Assembly: GCA_963677915.2 (NCBI GenBank)
Contig: CAXXGE010000041.1
Span: forward strand, 89,646 to 153,645
Reading direction: 5' to 3'
Source of the DNA: G963677915 sp963677915
GTDB lineage: Bacteria; Bacillota; Clostridia; Lachnospirales; Vallitaleaceae
DNA length: 64,000 nucleotides
The position numbers were made by a program, and so were the translations under genes. This document shows positions 54,914 to 64,000 of this stretch, one piece after another (positions within the stretch are counted from its first letter, which is position 1; each line of letters begins with the position of its first letter). A model generated the notes under the pieces. It did no database searches, was not told where the DNA came from, and was given only the letters and a program-made list of their open reading frames with translations.

Positions 54914-56095
54914 TTAGCTTTTAATAGTTCCAAATACCAACTGCATTTCATCAAAACAACTAGACTTTTGCACTTCATGAAGTTGCTTTTTAATAACACT
55001 TGATTCCTTTTGAAATGAGATTTCCATCTTTTCAAGAATCTTCATTATTTTGTTAATATTATCACTCCCCATATTTACAATGTATTGTCCTTGTCCCATT
55101 GCTTCTAAGAGCTCTTGATATTTATCCGCCCACCCTATAGCAACACAAGGTGTAAATTCTTTATATGAATGTACAATTGAGTGGTAACGGGCAGCAATTA
55201 CATAATCAAATCCTTTAGCCATAAACTGGAAGTCAAAACTAGATAAAACATGTGGATACAAATGTACTCTAGTTTCTGAATCGAAAATTTGTTTTAATCT
55301 TTCACAAATATCAAAATCATCACTTGCATGGCATAGTAAATAAACATTTCTTCCACAACTAATAGTCTTCTGAATCATACTTTCATATCTAGAGAGAATA
55401 AATTCTTCACCATATTGTTCATATAAACGACGGTTAACAACTAAACCCACACTTCCGGGCACTATAGAATTTATGTCTTTACGAGTGACAAAACTTTCTC
55501 CTTCCTTTGAAATTTTGCTGTTTTGAATCACTAAATCCACAGAGCGCTTTATATGAGCTGTCGGTGCTACCTCTCTCAAATAATTAGAACTTTTGTTCTC
55601 TCTGGCAAAACAAAGAATAGGATACTTTAGGTAGTTTTTTATTAGAAGCGTAACAACTTTACCTAGTCCCCCTTTATAGTCAAATGGACCAAACGATTGT
55701 GGCAACAACACAACATCTGTCTTCATCCATTTTGATAAGGCTATTTTAAAAATATATCGCATAGATGGATAAACACCTAATTTTGAACTCAATTCATAGC
55801 CGCTAATATCTACCATTAGATCCGCTTTTCTATATATACTAAGCATTGAGCACAATTTTGCCAATTTTCCATTCTTTGTAGAAACTCGCTGCTTTCTTCC
55901 GTATTTCTTCGATATATCATATAATTCTTTTATTGACTCAATCTTGTAAAATCCTTCACTAAATTGTAGCATACATGTACACCCAGGGAATCTTTCGATG
56001 CATTCCACAACAGTTACAAAAAGCATTGCTTCTGCACCCTTATTAATAAAATTGCCACCGGAAATAATAATATTTTTCACAAGCTTTTGTTGCAC
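54914..56095 (-). CDS. polysaccharide pyruvyltransferase (WcaK/AmsJ type)
   Basis: 393 residues. NIIISGGNFINKGAEAMLFV at the start, VVLLPQSFGPFDYKGG in the middle, and IAARYHSIVHSYKEFTPCVA with the conserved RYH near the end. It differs from the protein at 51157, so two distinct ketal-forming enzymes serve this locus. Follows the GT gene by 37 bases. Confidence 0.9.
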   Translation of the reverse strand: MQQKLVKNIIISGGNFINKGAEAMLFVTVVECIERFPGCTCMLQFSEGFYKIESIKELYDISKKYGRKQRVSTKNGKLAKLCSMLSIYRKADLMVDISGYELSSKLGVYPSMRYIFKIALSKWMKTDVVLLPQSFGPFDYKGGLGKVVTLLIKNYLKYPILCFARENKSSNYLREVAPTAHIKRSVDLVIQNSKISKEGESFVTRKDINSIVPGSVGLVVNRRLYEQYGEEFILSRYESMIQKTISCGRNVYLLCHASDDFDICERLKQIFDSETRVHLYPHVLSSFDFQFMAKGFDYVIAARYHSIVHSYKEFTPCVAIGWADKYQELLEAMGQGQYIVNMGSDNINKIMKILEKMEISFQKESSVIKKQLHEVQKSSCFDEMQLVFGTIKS

Positions 56096-56132
56096 TGGTA
56101 TACTACCTGCGCTTCCTCCTTAATCAACTCTT

Positions 56133-57215
56133 CTATATAAGTTCTAACCATTTGTCACATATATTTTGTATTGAAAGCTCGTCTCGAATAACAATCGAAT
56201 TATTTGACAGCCTTTTTCTCAAATCAATATCACTTAGAAGCCGCAAGATAGCATTAGCCATTTCATCTACATCCCCTACGGGTACTAAAATCCCATTTTT
56301 TTCCGACTGTATAATAGTTTTAGCACCGCCAATAGGACAATTTGTTGCAACTGTTGGTGTGCCTAGTGCCATGGCTTCAAGCATTGTATTGGACATACCC
56401 TCAAAATCAGAAGAAGAAACATATACTGCGGCTTCATTCATTTTCGAATAAATATCTTCTGAGAAACCCATCATCTTCACACACTCATACATCTCATTTT
56501 GATCAATATAGCTCTGTAGTTCTTTGGCAAACATTCCATCCCAATATGTCTTATCGCCATAAATATGAAGTTGATATGATGGAAATGCTTTATGTATTGT
56601 CTGCCAAGCTTTAATCAACATTGAGAAGTTCTTTTGTGGTACTATTCTGCCTACGGCCAGAACAATTTTTTTTCGTTGTTCTAGCGGTGCTGCTACTGGT
56701 AACTGAAATACGTTTATTGGATTGCTGATTACCTTTCCTTTTGATTGAACTCGACGTGAAAAATACCCTTTTGAATCCGAAGTCTGAAAAACGCAGCAAT
56801 CAGCGCCTTCAAAAGCAAAATTTCTAATTATTTTCATGTATCTTTTTCTAGGTATAATATTGGGATCATTTCTCTCAGAAACAATATTTTTATTACCAAT
56901 ACCCACCGAAGACAATACACAATACGCACTAACATCCGGAAAGAAAGATATGCATATACTATCCTTATGCCTTTTAAAGTATTTTCTAAACTGAATCAAC
57001 TTATCTATTACTTTTAAAACTTTATTCTTCCTCATAGAACTGATTTTTTCTACAGTAATCTTATTTGATAAGGAATAGCTTTCAGTAGGTCTTGAACCTG
57101 TCACTAGAATATTTACTTTAATATCCCTCTCTGCCATCTCATTCGCTATGTTTAAAAAAACCCTCTCTGCCCCACCACCACCTAAAGTGCCAGTAGCGAT
57201 AACTACTTTTTTCAT
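56133..57215 (-). CDS. GT4 glycosyltransferase
   Basis: 360 residues from the ATG after GAGGTGG (an earlier in-frame start is not used). GGGGAERVFLNIANEMA is the acceptor loop, VLAVGRIVPQKNFSMLIKAW the linker, and SDFEGMSNTMLEAMALGTPT the Ex7E donor site. Similar to capsule GTs of Firmicutes. Sugar unknown. Confidence 0.93.
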   Translation of the reverse strand: MKKVVIATGTLGGGGAERVFLNIANEMAERDIKVNILVTGSRPTESYSLSNKITVEKISSMRKNKVLKVIDKLIQFRKYFKRHKDSICISFFPDVSAYCVLSSVGIGNKNIVSERNDPNIIPRKRYMKIIRNFAFEGADCCVFQTSDSKGYFSRRVQSKGKVISNPINVFQLPVAAPLEQRKKIVLAVGRIVPQKNFSMLIKAWQTIHKAFPSYQLHIYGDKTYWDGMFAKELQSYIDQNEMYECVKMMGFSEDIYSKMNEAAVYVSSSDFEGMSNTMLEAMALGTPTVATNCPIGGAKTIIQSEKNGILVPVGDVDEMANAILRLLSDIDLRKRLSNNSIVIRDELSIQNICDKWLELI

Positions 57216-57253
57216 AATCCACCTCAAACTCGCGTACAATCATTTTAACAAAA

Positions 57254-58408
57254 CTAAAGATCGACAACTCCTAAATACTGTTCAATAAAAGCGTCTGCTA
57301 CATGGCTCCATGTATAAAAGTTAGAAACTGTATTGCATGCTGACTCACTTATGGAATTCATAAGATTCACATCTAAAGAAGTTCTTAAAATACATTGTAC
57401 CCAAGCGTCAATATCTAATTCATCAATTATGAAACCATTTTTCCTATCTTCAATCAAAGTGCTTGATCCACCATTTCTTGTTGTCAAAACGACCGTGTTA
57501 TAGTACATCGCTTCCAATAGTACCATTCCAAAGATTTCATACTCTGTTGGTAATAAGAAAAAATCTGCCAGTTTATATACTTCTGACAAATATTTCTGTT
57601 CCATTATTTCCTGCCATACTATATTATCTTCTATACCTAATTCTTTTGCATAATCAAACGATTTTTTTACATATTCTTCGTCACCAGTGCCAATCATATA
57701 TAATCTAATCTGACTGTTTATTTCTAGAACCATCTTATATATATCAAAGATAAAAAGTATATTCCTCCGTTCTTCGAACCGTCCAACATACAACATCTTT
57801 ATATATCCAGTTTCCTGCTTCATCTTTATATAGAGAGGTTCACTGCACTCTTTCAGCTTACTTGAAAGCATCTCTATATCAAGTCCAACACCAGTAACAC
57901 CAACATTCTTATCATCAATGCCTTTATTCAACAGAAATTCTCTGGCCATCCCACTTTTCGCAATGAATTTTGTGCCTTGCTTTAAATACGTGCGGAGGAA
58001 AAACATATCAAATATTTTACACATTAAATTATAACGTTCATTAAACTTTGAATAGTAGGGTCCGTGATATATAACGGTTTTTCGGGGATACTTTCGAGCC
58101 AATAACCAAGCCTGAATCTGGTTATATTCACATGGTTGTAATATATCATATTCATCAAACAGTTTTTCACATCCAACAAAAACCGTATTCTTTAACATAC
58201 TTTTTCCATGTTTGTAAAAGACACTAATAACACCAAAATTATCTACAGGGATTATTTGTGTCGTTTCCTCTTTATCCGTCCAAAAGAGAATGTCGCACAA
58301 AATGCCCTTTTTCATCAGCGCTTTAGCTAGTCCTAACTCTTGGATATTGTATGTATTATTCCTCACTGCCATGTAGGATGGATAATTTCTTATTATTAAA
58401 ACCTTCAT
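57254..58408 (-). CDS. GT4 glycosyltransferase
   Basis: 384 residues from MKVLIIRNYPSYM, five bases after AAGGAAAGG. MLYVGRFEERRNILFIFDIY and TEYEIFGMVLLEAMYYNTVV give the GT4 donor site. The N-terminal half is unlike the other GTs here. AT-rich like its downstream neighbours. Sugar unknown. Confidence 0.9.
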   Translation of the reverse strand: MKVLIIRNYPSYMAVRNNTYNIQELGLAKALMKKGILCDILFWTDKEETTQIIPVDNFGVISVFYKHGKSMLKNTVFVGCEKLFDEYDILQPCEYNQIQAWLLARKYPRKTVIYHGPYYSKFNERYNLMCKIFDMFFLRTYLKQGTKFIAKSGMAREFLLNKGIDDKNVGVTGVGLDIEMLSSKLKECSEPLYIKMKQETGYIKMLYVGRFEERRNILFIFDIYKMVLEINSQIRLYMIGTGDEEYVKKSFDYAKELGIEDNIVWQEIMEQKYLSEVYKLADFFLLPTEYEIFGMVLLEAMYYNTVVLTTRNGGSSTLIEDRKNGFIIDELDIDAWVQCILRTSLDVNLMNSISESACNTVSNFYTWSHVADAFIEQYLGVVDL

Positions 58409-58471
58409 AGACACCTTTCCTTACAAATCAACCCCCATACAATTATTAACCATTTGCATCTCAGCAAATAA

Positions 58472-59647
58472 TTAATTGCTAAATTGTCCTGCAATATCGG
58501 CATCAACAATTTCTTCACCAGAACGTCGTTTCAACTGTTCTTTTGATGCAGGAGACAACCCATCATTAACAATTGAATTAAAATCACAAGTACTACACTT
58601 ATCAAGCTCCGCCTTCGTCACCGTACCATCCCTATAATCCCTGGCAACCTTATTCTCATACATACTGTATTTCTTACTCTTCCAGAAACTAAAAAACTTA
58701 TGAATGACAACCCAAAGAGCTGGTTTCCAAATATATTTCTTCATCGCTGGCGAAGCCGAACCAATCATCCAGCACTGTCTGTCACAAGCTCTCACTTTTT
58801 TTCTAACATTTTCAGCTTCTATACTTTCCCAAAGTTCATCCCAATATTTAACTTCATTAATATTACCCATTACTTCTTTATCCTTCGTCCCATTACAAGG
58901 CATAACATCGCCATAGGGATCAATAAAGAAGGTATCAAAGGCCATATCACATTGCAACAGTCTTGGCTGACTATAGATATAGTTAATCAATCCGTGATTG
59001 AAGTACGCTCTAAACCATTTCTTAGGACTCTTTGATTTAAGCAATTCATTGATCAGGTCTTCAAAATGCTGGGCTACCATCGGACGGTCATGTATAATGT
59101 TTTTCGCTTCTACAAAATAAAAACTGTTGTGAAGTGAAGCCGTAGCAAATTGCATCCCCATCTCATCAGACAGCTTATAAAGGTCCACCAGATCCTTGGC
59201 ATTGGAATCCTGTACAGTCATGCCAAATCCAACATCCATCATTCCCATTTCTACAAGTTTCTTCAGAGTATTGTAGCCTTTGTTATATCCATCATCAAGA
59301 CCACGGATCTTATTGTTCGTATCCTCCAAACCTTCCATGGAAATGCGGATGCCTACATTTGGAAACTCTTTACACAGACTTATAATCCGATCTGTAAAGA
59401 AACCATTTGTAGAAATGACGATGCGGTCACTTTTTTTGTACAGTTCTCTGACAATATCTTTCAGATCTGTACGAATAAACGGTTCGCCGCCGGTAATATT
59501 GGTAAAGTACATTTCAGGCAGCTTCCTAATTGCATCCAAAGTAATTTCTTCTTCTGGTTTTGAGGGCGCTTTGTATCTATTGCACATTGAACACCTCGCG
59601 TTGCAGCGATATGTAACAATGACTGTACCATTCAATTTCTTAGCCAT
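58472..59647 (-). CDS. radical SAM protein with SPASM-like C-terminus
   Basis: 391 residues. Radical SAM cluster CNARCSMC (CxxxCxxC) at about residue 15 and NITGGEPFIRTDL for SAM binding. The C-terminal part has spaced Cys residues: LLQCDMAFDTFFIDPYGDVM, PCNGTKD, RACDRQC and KCSTCDF, like a SPASM domain with extra FeS clusters. Placed between GT genes, it may modify a sugar (dehydrogenation or epimerisation) or a peptide; the substrate is unknown. TGAGAGG precedes the ATG. Confidence 0.88.
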   Translation of the reverse strand: MAKKLNGTVIVTYRCNARCSMCNRYKAPSKPEEEITLDAIRKLPEMYFTNITGGEPFIRTDLKDIVRELYKKSDRIVISTNGFFTDRIISLCKEFPNVGIRISMEGLEDTNNKIRGLDDGYNKGYNTLKKLVEMGMMDVGFGMTVQDSNAKDLVDLYKLSDEMGMQFATASLHNSFYFVEAKNIIHDRPMVAQHFEDLINELLKSKSPKKWFRAYFNHGLINYIYSQPRLLQCDMAFDTFFIDPYGDVMPCNGTKDKEVMGNINEVKYWDELWESIEAENVRKKVRACDRQCWMIGSASPAMKKYIWKPALWVVIHKFFSFWKSKKYSMYENKVARDYRDGTVTKAELDKCSTCDFNSIVNDGLSPASKEQLKRRSGEEIVDADIAGQFSN

Positions 59648-59671
59648 ATATATTTACCTCTCAATCCTTCA

Positions 59672-60874
59672 TCAAGCATAGCTTTCAATGATTTTATGAT
59701 AATAATCCGTAATTGTATCAAACTTGATTTCTTTACAGTTCTCGCTATACTTTTCCATCTTCTCTTTATCATTCCAAAGATCATTAATTGCTTGAATAAG
59801 ACTGTCTTTGTCCCCGCTAATAAATAATGATCCAGTATTATCAACTTCAATCAGTTCCGGTATCCCACCAATATCGGCACCAATAACCGGTGTCCCATAC
59901 ATTTGGCTTTCCATGACTGAGAACGGGCAATTTTCATACCATTCCGAAGGGTAGATGCTGAATCTTGCCTTACGAATCAGCATTTCCAAATCTTCACCTG
60001 ATTGGAATCCAACATTCTTGATGCTCTCAACTTGATTCACTTTATTTTCAAGAGGACCACTACCGGCAAAAACGAATTGAATGTTTGGCAATGACTTGCA
60101 AACTTCAATCAATGTATCAATGCCCTTTTCCTTCGAAAACCTACCAAAGTACAGGATATAATCTTCTTTCTCGACATCTTTCCACTCGACTTCATCGATG
60201 AAGTTATGAAGAGCAACTGTTTTACCTGAAAACAGTGGATTGGTATCCAGTTTTTCTTTCATAAAGTGGGATGGACAGATCATTGTATCTATATGCTTGT
60301 AAGCGCCTGTCAGCTTCCAGAAATATCCTTCCAGAGCACCGACAATGCTTTTTGCTGTTGAACCGTGAATGCACTTTCCTTTTATGCAGTTCATGAATTT
60401 ATTCCCGACACAGTTTTCACAATTCTCACCGGTATTGGGATTATTCATCATGTGATTAGGGCAGATCAGCTGATAATCATGGGCTGTAAAAACAATTTTT
60501 GTCTTTGTACCTGTCTCACGATTATATTTCTTGACTTCAAGAATCATAGACGGTGTAAGCTGGAAGTTGAAGTTATTTAAATGCACAACATCTGGTTTGA
60601 AATCCTCTAGTACCAAGCGGATTTTCTTCCTTGCTTCAGCAGAATAGATTGTCTTGATCGGATACGTAAGCTTTGCCAGCTTGCTGCCTTCATGAAAATC
60701 CATATCACTTGTATATGCTTGGACACTATTTTCAACACATCGTCCTTTGTGTTCCATCCCGAAGTACTCGACTTCGTGCCCCATTTTTACAAGTTTTTCA
60801 CCCAACTTGAATATATATGTCTCTGATCCCCCATTGGGATACAGGAACTTGTTAACCATTAATACTCTCATCAT
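59672..60874 (-). CDS. GT4 glycosyltransferase
   Basis: 400 residues. YPNGGSETYIFKLGEKLVKM is the acceptor loop. A Cys-rich insert, CPNHMMNNPNTGENCENCVG and NCIKGKC, may bind a metal and is seen in some EPS GTs. YILYFGRFSKEKGIDTLIEV and SEWYENCPFSVMESQMYGTP give the donor site. The gene is in the less AT-rich right part of the locus. Confidence 0.92.
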   Translation of the reverse strand: MMRVLMVNKFLYPNGGSETYIFKLGEKLVKMGHEVEYFGMEHKGRCVENSVQAYTSDMDFHEGSKLAKLTYPIKTIYSAEARKKIRLVLEDFKPDVVHLNNFNFQLTPSMILEVKKYNRETGTKTKIVFTAHDYQLICPNHMMNNPNTGENCENCVGNKFMNCIKGKCIHGSTAKSIVGALEGYFWKLTGAYKHIDTMICPSHFMKEKLDTNPLFSGKTVALHNFIDEVEWKDVEKEDYILYFGRFSKEKGIDTLIEVCKSLPNIQFVFAGSGPLENKVNQVESIKNVGFQSGEDLEMLIRKARFSIYPSEWYENCPFSVMESQMYGTPVIGADIGGIPELIEVDNTGSLFISGDKDSLIQAINDLWNDKEKMEKYSENCKEIKFDTITDYYHKIIESYA

Positions 60875-60890
60875 CTATCCCCATCATCAA

Positions 60891-62051
60891 TCATGGATTA
60901 ACCGTGACTGATTTACTTTTATCACTGTAAACTTCAAGTGTTCTCTCAACTACTGATTTCCATTTATATGAAGACAGAATAAAATCTGCTGCTTCGTCTT
61001 TGTATTTCTTGATCTCTTTAGGATTCTCGGCCGCATAGACAATCTTTTTAGTCAAATCTTCAACATTACCTTTATTGAAGCTGATCGCCTTATCTCTAAC
61101 GACTTCCATATTCTCTTCGATATCACTCACAATGCAGCAATTTCCATAACTCATTGCTTCCAAAAGACTGATTGGCATACCCTCGATATCGCTCGGAAGC
61201 ACATAGCAGTAACAATTCGAATAAAGCTCATCCAGTTCCTGGCCTTGCACGAATCCGGTCATAATGACTCTACTGTCCTCTTTAGCCATCTTTTTTATCT
61301 GATCCATATACTCATTGCTATGGCTGCTTCCCCCAGCAACAACAAGCTTCATTTCCGTCTTTACATTTTTAAATGCTTCCAGAAGATAATGCAATCCCTT
61401 TTCGGGAACAATCCTTGCCAGGAAAAGTAGGTAACTGTCCTTTTCAAGATTGTACTTATCCTTGATAATTGACGCATCCTTGATATCCGGTTTCGAAATA
61501 CCATTTGGAATGTATCTTGTCTCACGCTGGTATGTATCCATGAAATATTTCTGGACATTCGAAGAAAGTACGATAACTTCATCTGCATGTTTGGCTGCCA
61601 TCTTCTCGCCGAACTTCAAGAATCGGGTGGCGAATCCACCCCATTTGGCTCGCTGCCAATCCAGACCATGAATGGTTGCAACCGTCCTTATGCCAAAGAT
61701 CTTAGGTATCCAAATCATTGAACATGGCCCTTCGGCATGATAGTGGATGACATCATATTTACCGAACAGCGCCCGAATGGTGGCAAGGAAGGAATAGACG
61801 ATAGCATTGAGCTTTCCGTTCTGAAGTGTCGGGATTGTAATCAGCCGGATCCCATTGTAATCTTTGGCTGGTTTTGTTTCTTGAAGGCCATAGTCCTTTC
61901 CAGAAACATGGTGTCCGCTGCGATTATAGGCATGAACTATATGACCCTCTTCAACCATGCGCGTCGCAAGCTCTTCTACAACAATCTCGATGCCCCCTTC
62001 ACGGGATGGTATTCTTTTATGTCCAATCATCGCTATTTTCATCATTACCAC
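60891..62051 (-). CDS. GT4 glycosyltransferase (DUF1972-type N-terminus)
   Basis: Up to 386 residues; the start is one of three Met codons after GAGGTGGTA. KIAMIGHKRIPSREGGIEIV is the DUF1972 opening shared with rhamnosyl- and other first-step GTs. YLLFLARIVPEKGLHYLLEA and SDIEGMPISLLEAMSYGNCC complete the donor site. Close behind the BY-kinase gene. Confidence 0.92.
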   Translation of the reverse strand: MVMMKIAMIGHKRIPSREGGIEIVVEELATRMVEEGHIVHAYNRSGHHVSGKDYGLQETKPAKDYNGIRLITIPTLQNGKLNAIVYSFLATIRALFGKYDVIHYHAEGPCSMIWIPKIFGIRTVATIHGLDWQRAKWGGFATRFLKFGEKMAAKHADEVIVLSSNVQKYFMDTYQRETRYIPNGISKPDIKDASIIKDKYNLEKDSYLLFLARIVPEKGLHYLLEAFKNVKTEMKLVVAGGSSHSNEYMDQIKKMAKEDSRVIMTGFVQGQELDELYSNCYCYVLPSDIEGMPISLLEAMSYGNCCIVSDIEENMEVVRDKAISFNKGNVEDLTKKIVYAAENPKEIKKYKDEAADFILSSYKWKSVVERTLEVYSDKSKSVTVNP

Positions 62052-62078
62052 CTCTTCCAGTTGATGTTAGCCTACTAC

Positions 62079-63562
62079 TTAAGCATCAACCACTCCACCC
62101 TTATCATTCTGCTCTCTCTTACCCTTATTCTTCTTTTTTTTCCTATCCTTCTTCGTCTCCCCCGAGTACTCATAATCATAATGATAATAATAATAGTACC
62201 CGCTCTTGTTCACCTTGGCCTTGCTCAGCACCACGCCCAGCATCTTCGCCCCGACCCTCTCTAGGGACTTCATCGCCGTCTTGGCCGCATCCACCTTCGT
62301 CTCCCCGAAGCTGATCACAACTAGGATGGTGCCGTCCACCTTGGCTGCAAGGACACTGGCATCCGTCACGCTCAGCACGGGAGGCGAATCTATAAATATA
62401 TAATCATAAGTCACCTTAAGGTCTTCAAGGAGCTGCTCGAACTTCTTCGAACCCAGAAGCTCTGAAGGCATCGGCGGTATCGGCCCGCTTGTAATGATAT
62501 CCAGATTCTCCACTTCATCCTGGTGGTGGATGACTTCGTCAATGCCCTTGTCCTGTGTAATCACATTCACAATGCCCTCATCGTTGCTGAGCCTGAAACA
62601 ACTTGTGGACCCTAGGCTTCCTCAGGTCGCAGTCGATCAGCAGCACCTTCGAACCGCTGTGAGCCATCGCAATAGCGGTATTGGCAATCGTCGTCGACTT
62701 CCCTTCCTTCTGCTTCGCGCTGGTGAAGACAATCGTCTTCTTCTTATCATCCACGTTGGAGAACTCTATATTGGTCCGCACCATCCTGTAGGCTTCGGAA
62801 GCAGCGGCTTTCGGATCATTGATCGTGATAAGGCTTTTCTTTTTCAACATTACCTGGCCACGCTCCTCTCCCTCAAACACCGGTACGATGCCAAGGACAC
62901 CTACATGCCTAAGATGTTTCTCGATATCTTCTTCCTTCTTGAACGTATTGTCCATCATATGCAGGATGAATATGATGAAGCAGTCCCAGCATGCATCGCC
63001 AAGCGCCACCGCGATGGCCACGTTCTTCATCAGACTCGGGACTAACCGGCTTCTCAGGCACGATTGCCTCATCCACCACGGTCACGTTCTTGACCCCCAC
63101 GATATCCACCGCATGCCCGATCAGATGGCCTCGACAGGGAGTTGGTGATCGTCCGCCGCCATCATCGGATCATCCCCCGTGAAACTGATATGGACAAACC
63201 TGGAATCCGCAATCGTATCGATCGTCAGTCCGGATCGATGAAATCCTCAACCGACATATCCAGATTCAGGTCCTCGATAACCTCCAAGCGTCACAAGACG
63301 CGTCTTGATCAGTTCCTTGTAGTCGATGACCAGCTGGTCGTCGATCTGCAGATCGGAAAAGCTGATGCCCGCAAAGCTGTCCGTTTCCTTCCCTATGAAA
63401 AGCGTGGACTTCGCTTCGTACATGGGTGTGATCATATTCATGGTAATGTAGGCGGAACAGATGCCTGCAGCCAGATACGAATCCCGCGATGATCCACCAT
63501 TTGCTTAAAGCCGCATGTAAAAGTTCCAGTAAGTCTATTTCTTGATAATCCTGTTCCATCAT
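62079..63562 (-). pseudogene. fused Wzz/BY-kinase (CpsC-CpsD in one chain), many frameshifts
   Basis: Starts MMEQDYQEIDLLELLHAALS with AAGGAG upstream, a Wzz N-terminus with TM1. Frame changes near 63480, 63290, 63230, 63165, 63130, 63030, 62995 and 62575 must be repaired. Recovered parts: YEAKSTLFIGKETDSFAG, VVDEAIVPEKPVSP before TM2, DNTFKKEEDIEKHLRHVGVL, then the kinase with AKQKEGKSTT (Walker A), VLLIDCDLRKP (Walker A') and YIFIDSPPV (Walker B). The tail has eight Tyr in YYYYYHYDYEY, the autophosphorylation cluster. Wzz and kinase share one frame across 63072-62578, so this is a Wzc-like fusion of about 480 residues. It overlaps cpsB by ATGA. Confidence 0.82.
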
Positions 63563-64000
63563 GTTCTCCTTTTGAATAGGAATGGTTGCCTTCGAAAGTC
63601 TTCCGGTTCTTCTGTATAGATCTCCTCGTTGTGGATCACCTTCAGACCATTGTTGCAGTATATGTCATCCGCCCGCCTGCCAAGCAGGTTCTCAATGTAG
63701 CGGTATTTGTCTTTCATAGCAGGTTTTCTTTGTCCCAAGCTGTGGGCATCCGTCGATATAAAATGTACATATCCCTTCTTCAGCAATCGGTCCACCCACT
63801 TGGACATCCTTCTGTCTCTGCTGCTTACCGACCGGCTGTTCACCTGGAACAGCACGCCTTTATGGTACAGTTCCATCAGCAGTTCCGGTTTCTCCCTGAA
63901 TAGCTCGTATCTCTCCACATGTGCCAGGATCATCCGGTAGTTCTTTAGTTCAAAGTTGTATAGGTATTCGTACAGGGATTCCTTATTCACATAATTCGCC
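63559..64000 (-). CDS. CpsB/CapC-type PHP tyrosine phosphatase, 5' partial
   Basis: The frame is open to the window edge, so the N-terminus lies beyond 64000; 147 C-terminal codons are seen. MILAHVERYELF (usually AHPERY), FQVNSRSVSSRD and HFISTDAHSLGQR are PHP metal-binding blocks. It removes phosphate from the BY-kinase Tyr cluster encoded next. Its stop overlaps the kinase start (ATGA), so the pair is translationally coupled. Confidence 0.88.
   Translation of the reverse strand, partial: ANYVNKESLYEYLYNFELKNYRMILAHVERYELFREKPELLMELYHKGVLFQVNSRSVSSRDRRMSKWVDRLLKKGYVHFISTDAHSLGQRKPAMKDKYRYIENLLGRRADDIYCNNGLKVIHNEEIYTEEPEDFRRQPFLFKRRT

Noticed and set aside
54766..55035. 89-codon minus-strand frame with ISDGIKIGSG
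   Set aside because: It mostly overlaps the 3' end of the pyruvyltransferase in another frame. The hexapeptide-like stretch is too short to call a gene.

Overview
The window looks like a chromosomal segment of a Gram-positive anaerobe of the Clostridia type. This is inferred from strong AGGAGG-like ribosome binding sites, XRE/ImmA-, VanZ-, CPBP- and comM-type genes, and a CpsB/BY-kinase/Wzx/Wzy polysaccharide locus. No rRNA, tRNA or CRISPR array was seen. Almost all genes from 2.4 kb onward lie on the minus strand.

Layout. (1) 0-4.2 kb: a partial EAL protein, a DUF21-CBS membrane protein, a frameshifted CPBP protease and a Fic protein. (2) 4.25-6.43 kb: an IS1634-like element (copy 1, transposase frameshifted). 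(3) 6.4-9.3 kb: gene debris (small membrane protein, duplicated HAD phosphatase, broken DUF4143 ATPase behind a perfect 22-bp palindrome). (4) 9.3-22.5 kb: a c-di-GMP region with EAL, GGDEF and HD-GYP proteins, mixed with direct and tandem duplications. (5) 22.5-29.8 kb: DUF4301, VanZ/TPR pair, comM, RAYT transposase, IS21 remnant, toxin-antitoxin pair, second VanZ, XRE/ImmA remnant. (6) 30.03-32.21 kb: an intact second copy of the same IS. (7) 32.2-39.5 kb: small membrane proteins, an ISL3 transposase, a DUF91-like nuclease, VanZ debris, and an IS66 element that splits a RAYT/ATP-binding chimera. (8) 39.5-64 kb: one long minus-strand exopolysaccharide locus.

The exopolysaccharide locus reads, in transcription order: cpsB (partial), a fused Wzz/BY-kinase (many frameshifts), two GT4 glycosyltransferases, a radical SAM protein, two GT4s, a pyruvyltransferase, Wzy, a GT4, a pyruvyltransferase, an FrhB-like protein, a ferredoxin, Wzx, UDP-glucuronate epimerase, ugd, a TPR/VanZ pair, galU, a PAS-GGDEF cyclase and a 7TM-GAF-GGDNF-EAL phosphodiesterase. 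galU, ugd and the epimerase would make UDP-glucose, UDP-glucuronate and UDP-galacturonate. The middle genes assemble, decorate, flip and polymerise the repeat unit. The c-di-GMP pair at the tail is a plausible regulatory module. The core at about 48-58 kb is visibly more AT-rich than its flanks.

The most striking feature is that pieces of the tail of this operon (3' end of ugd, TPR, VanZ, PAS-GGDEF, 7TM-EAL) recur as decayed or diverged copies at 9-25 kb. Several junctions carry a short dispersed REP-like repeat, which also gives unrelated truncated proteins the same C-terminal tail. Many genes are broken by single-base indels, several in homopolymers, so some 'pseudogenes' may be sequencing errors.
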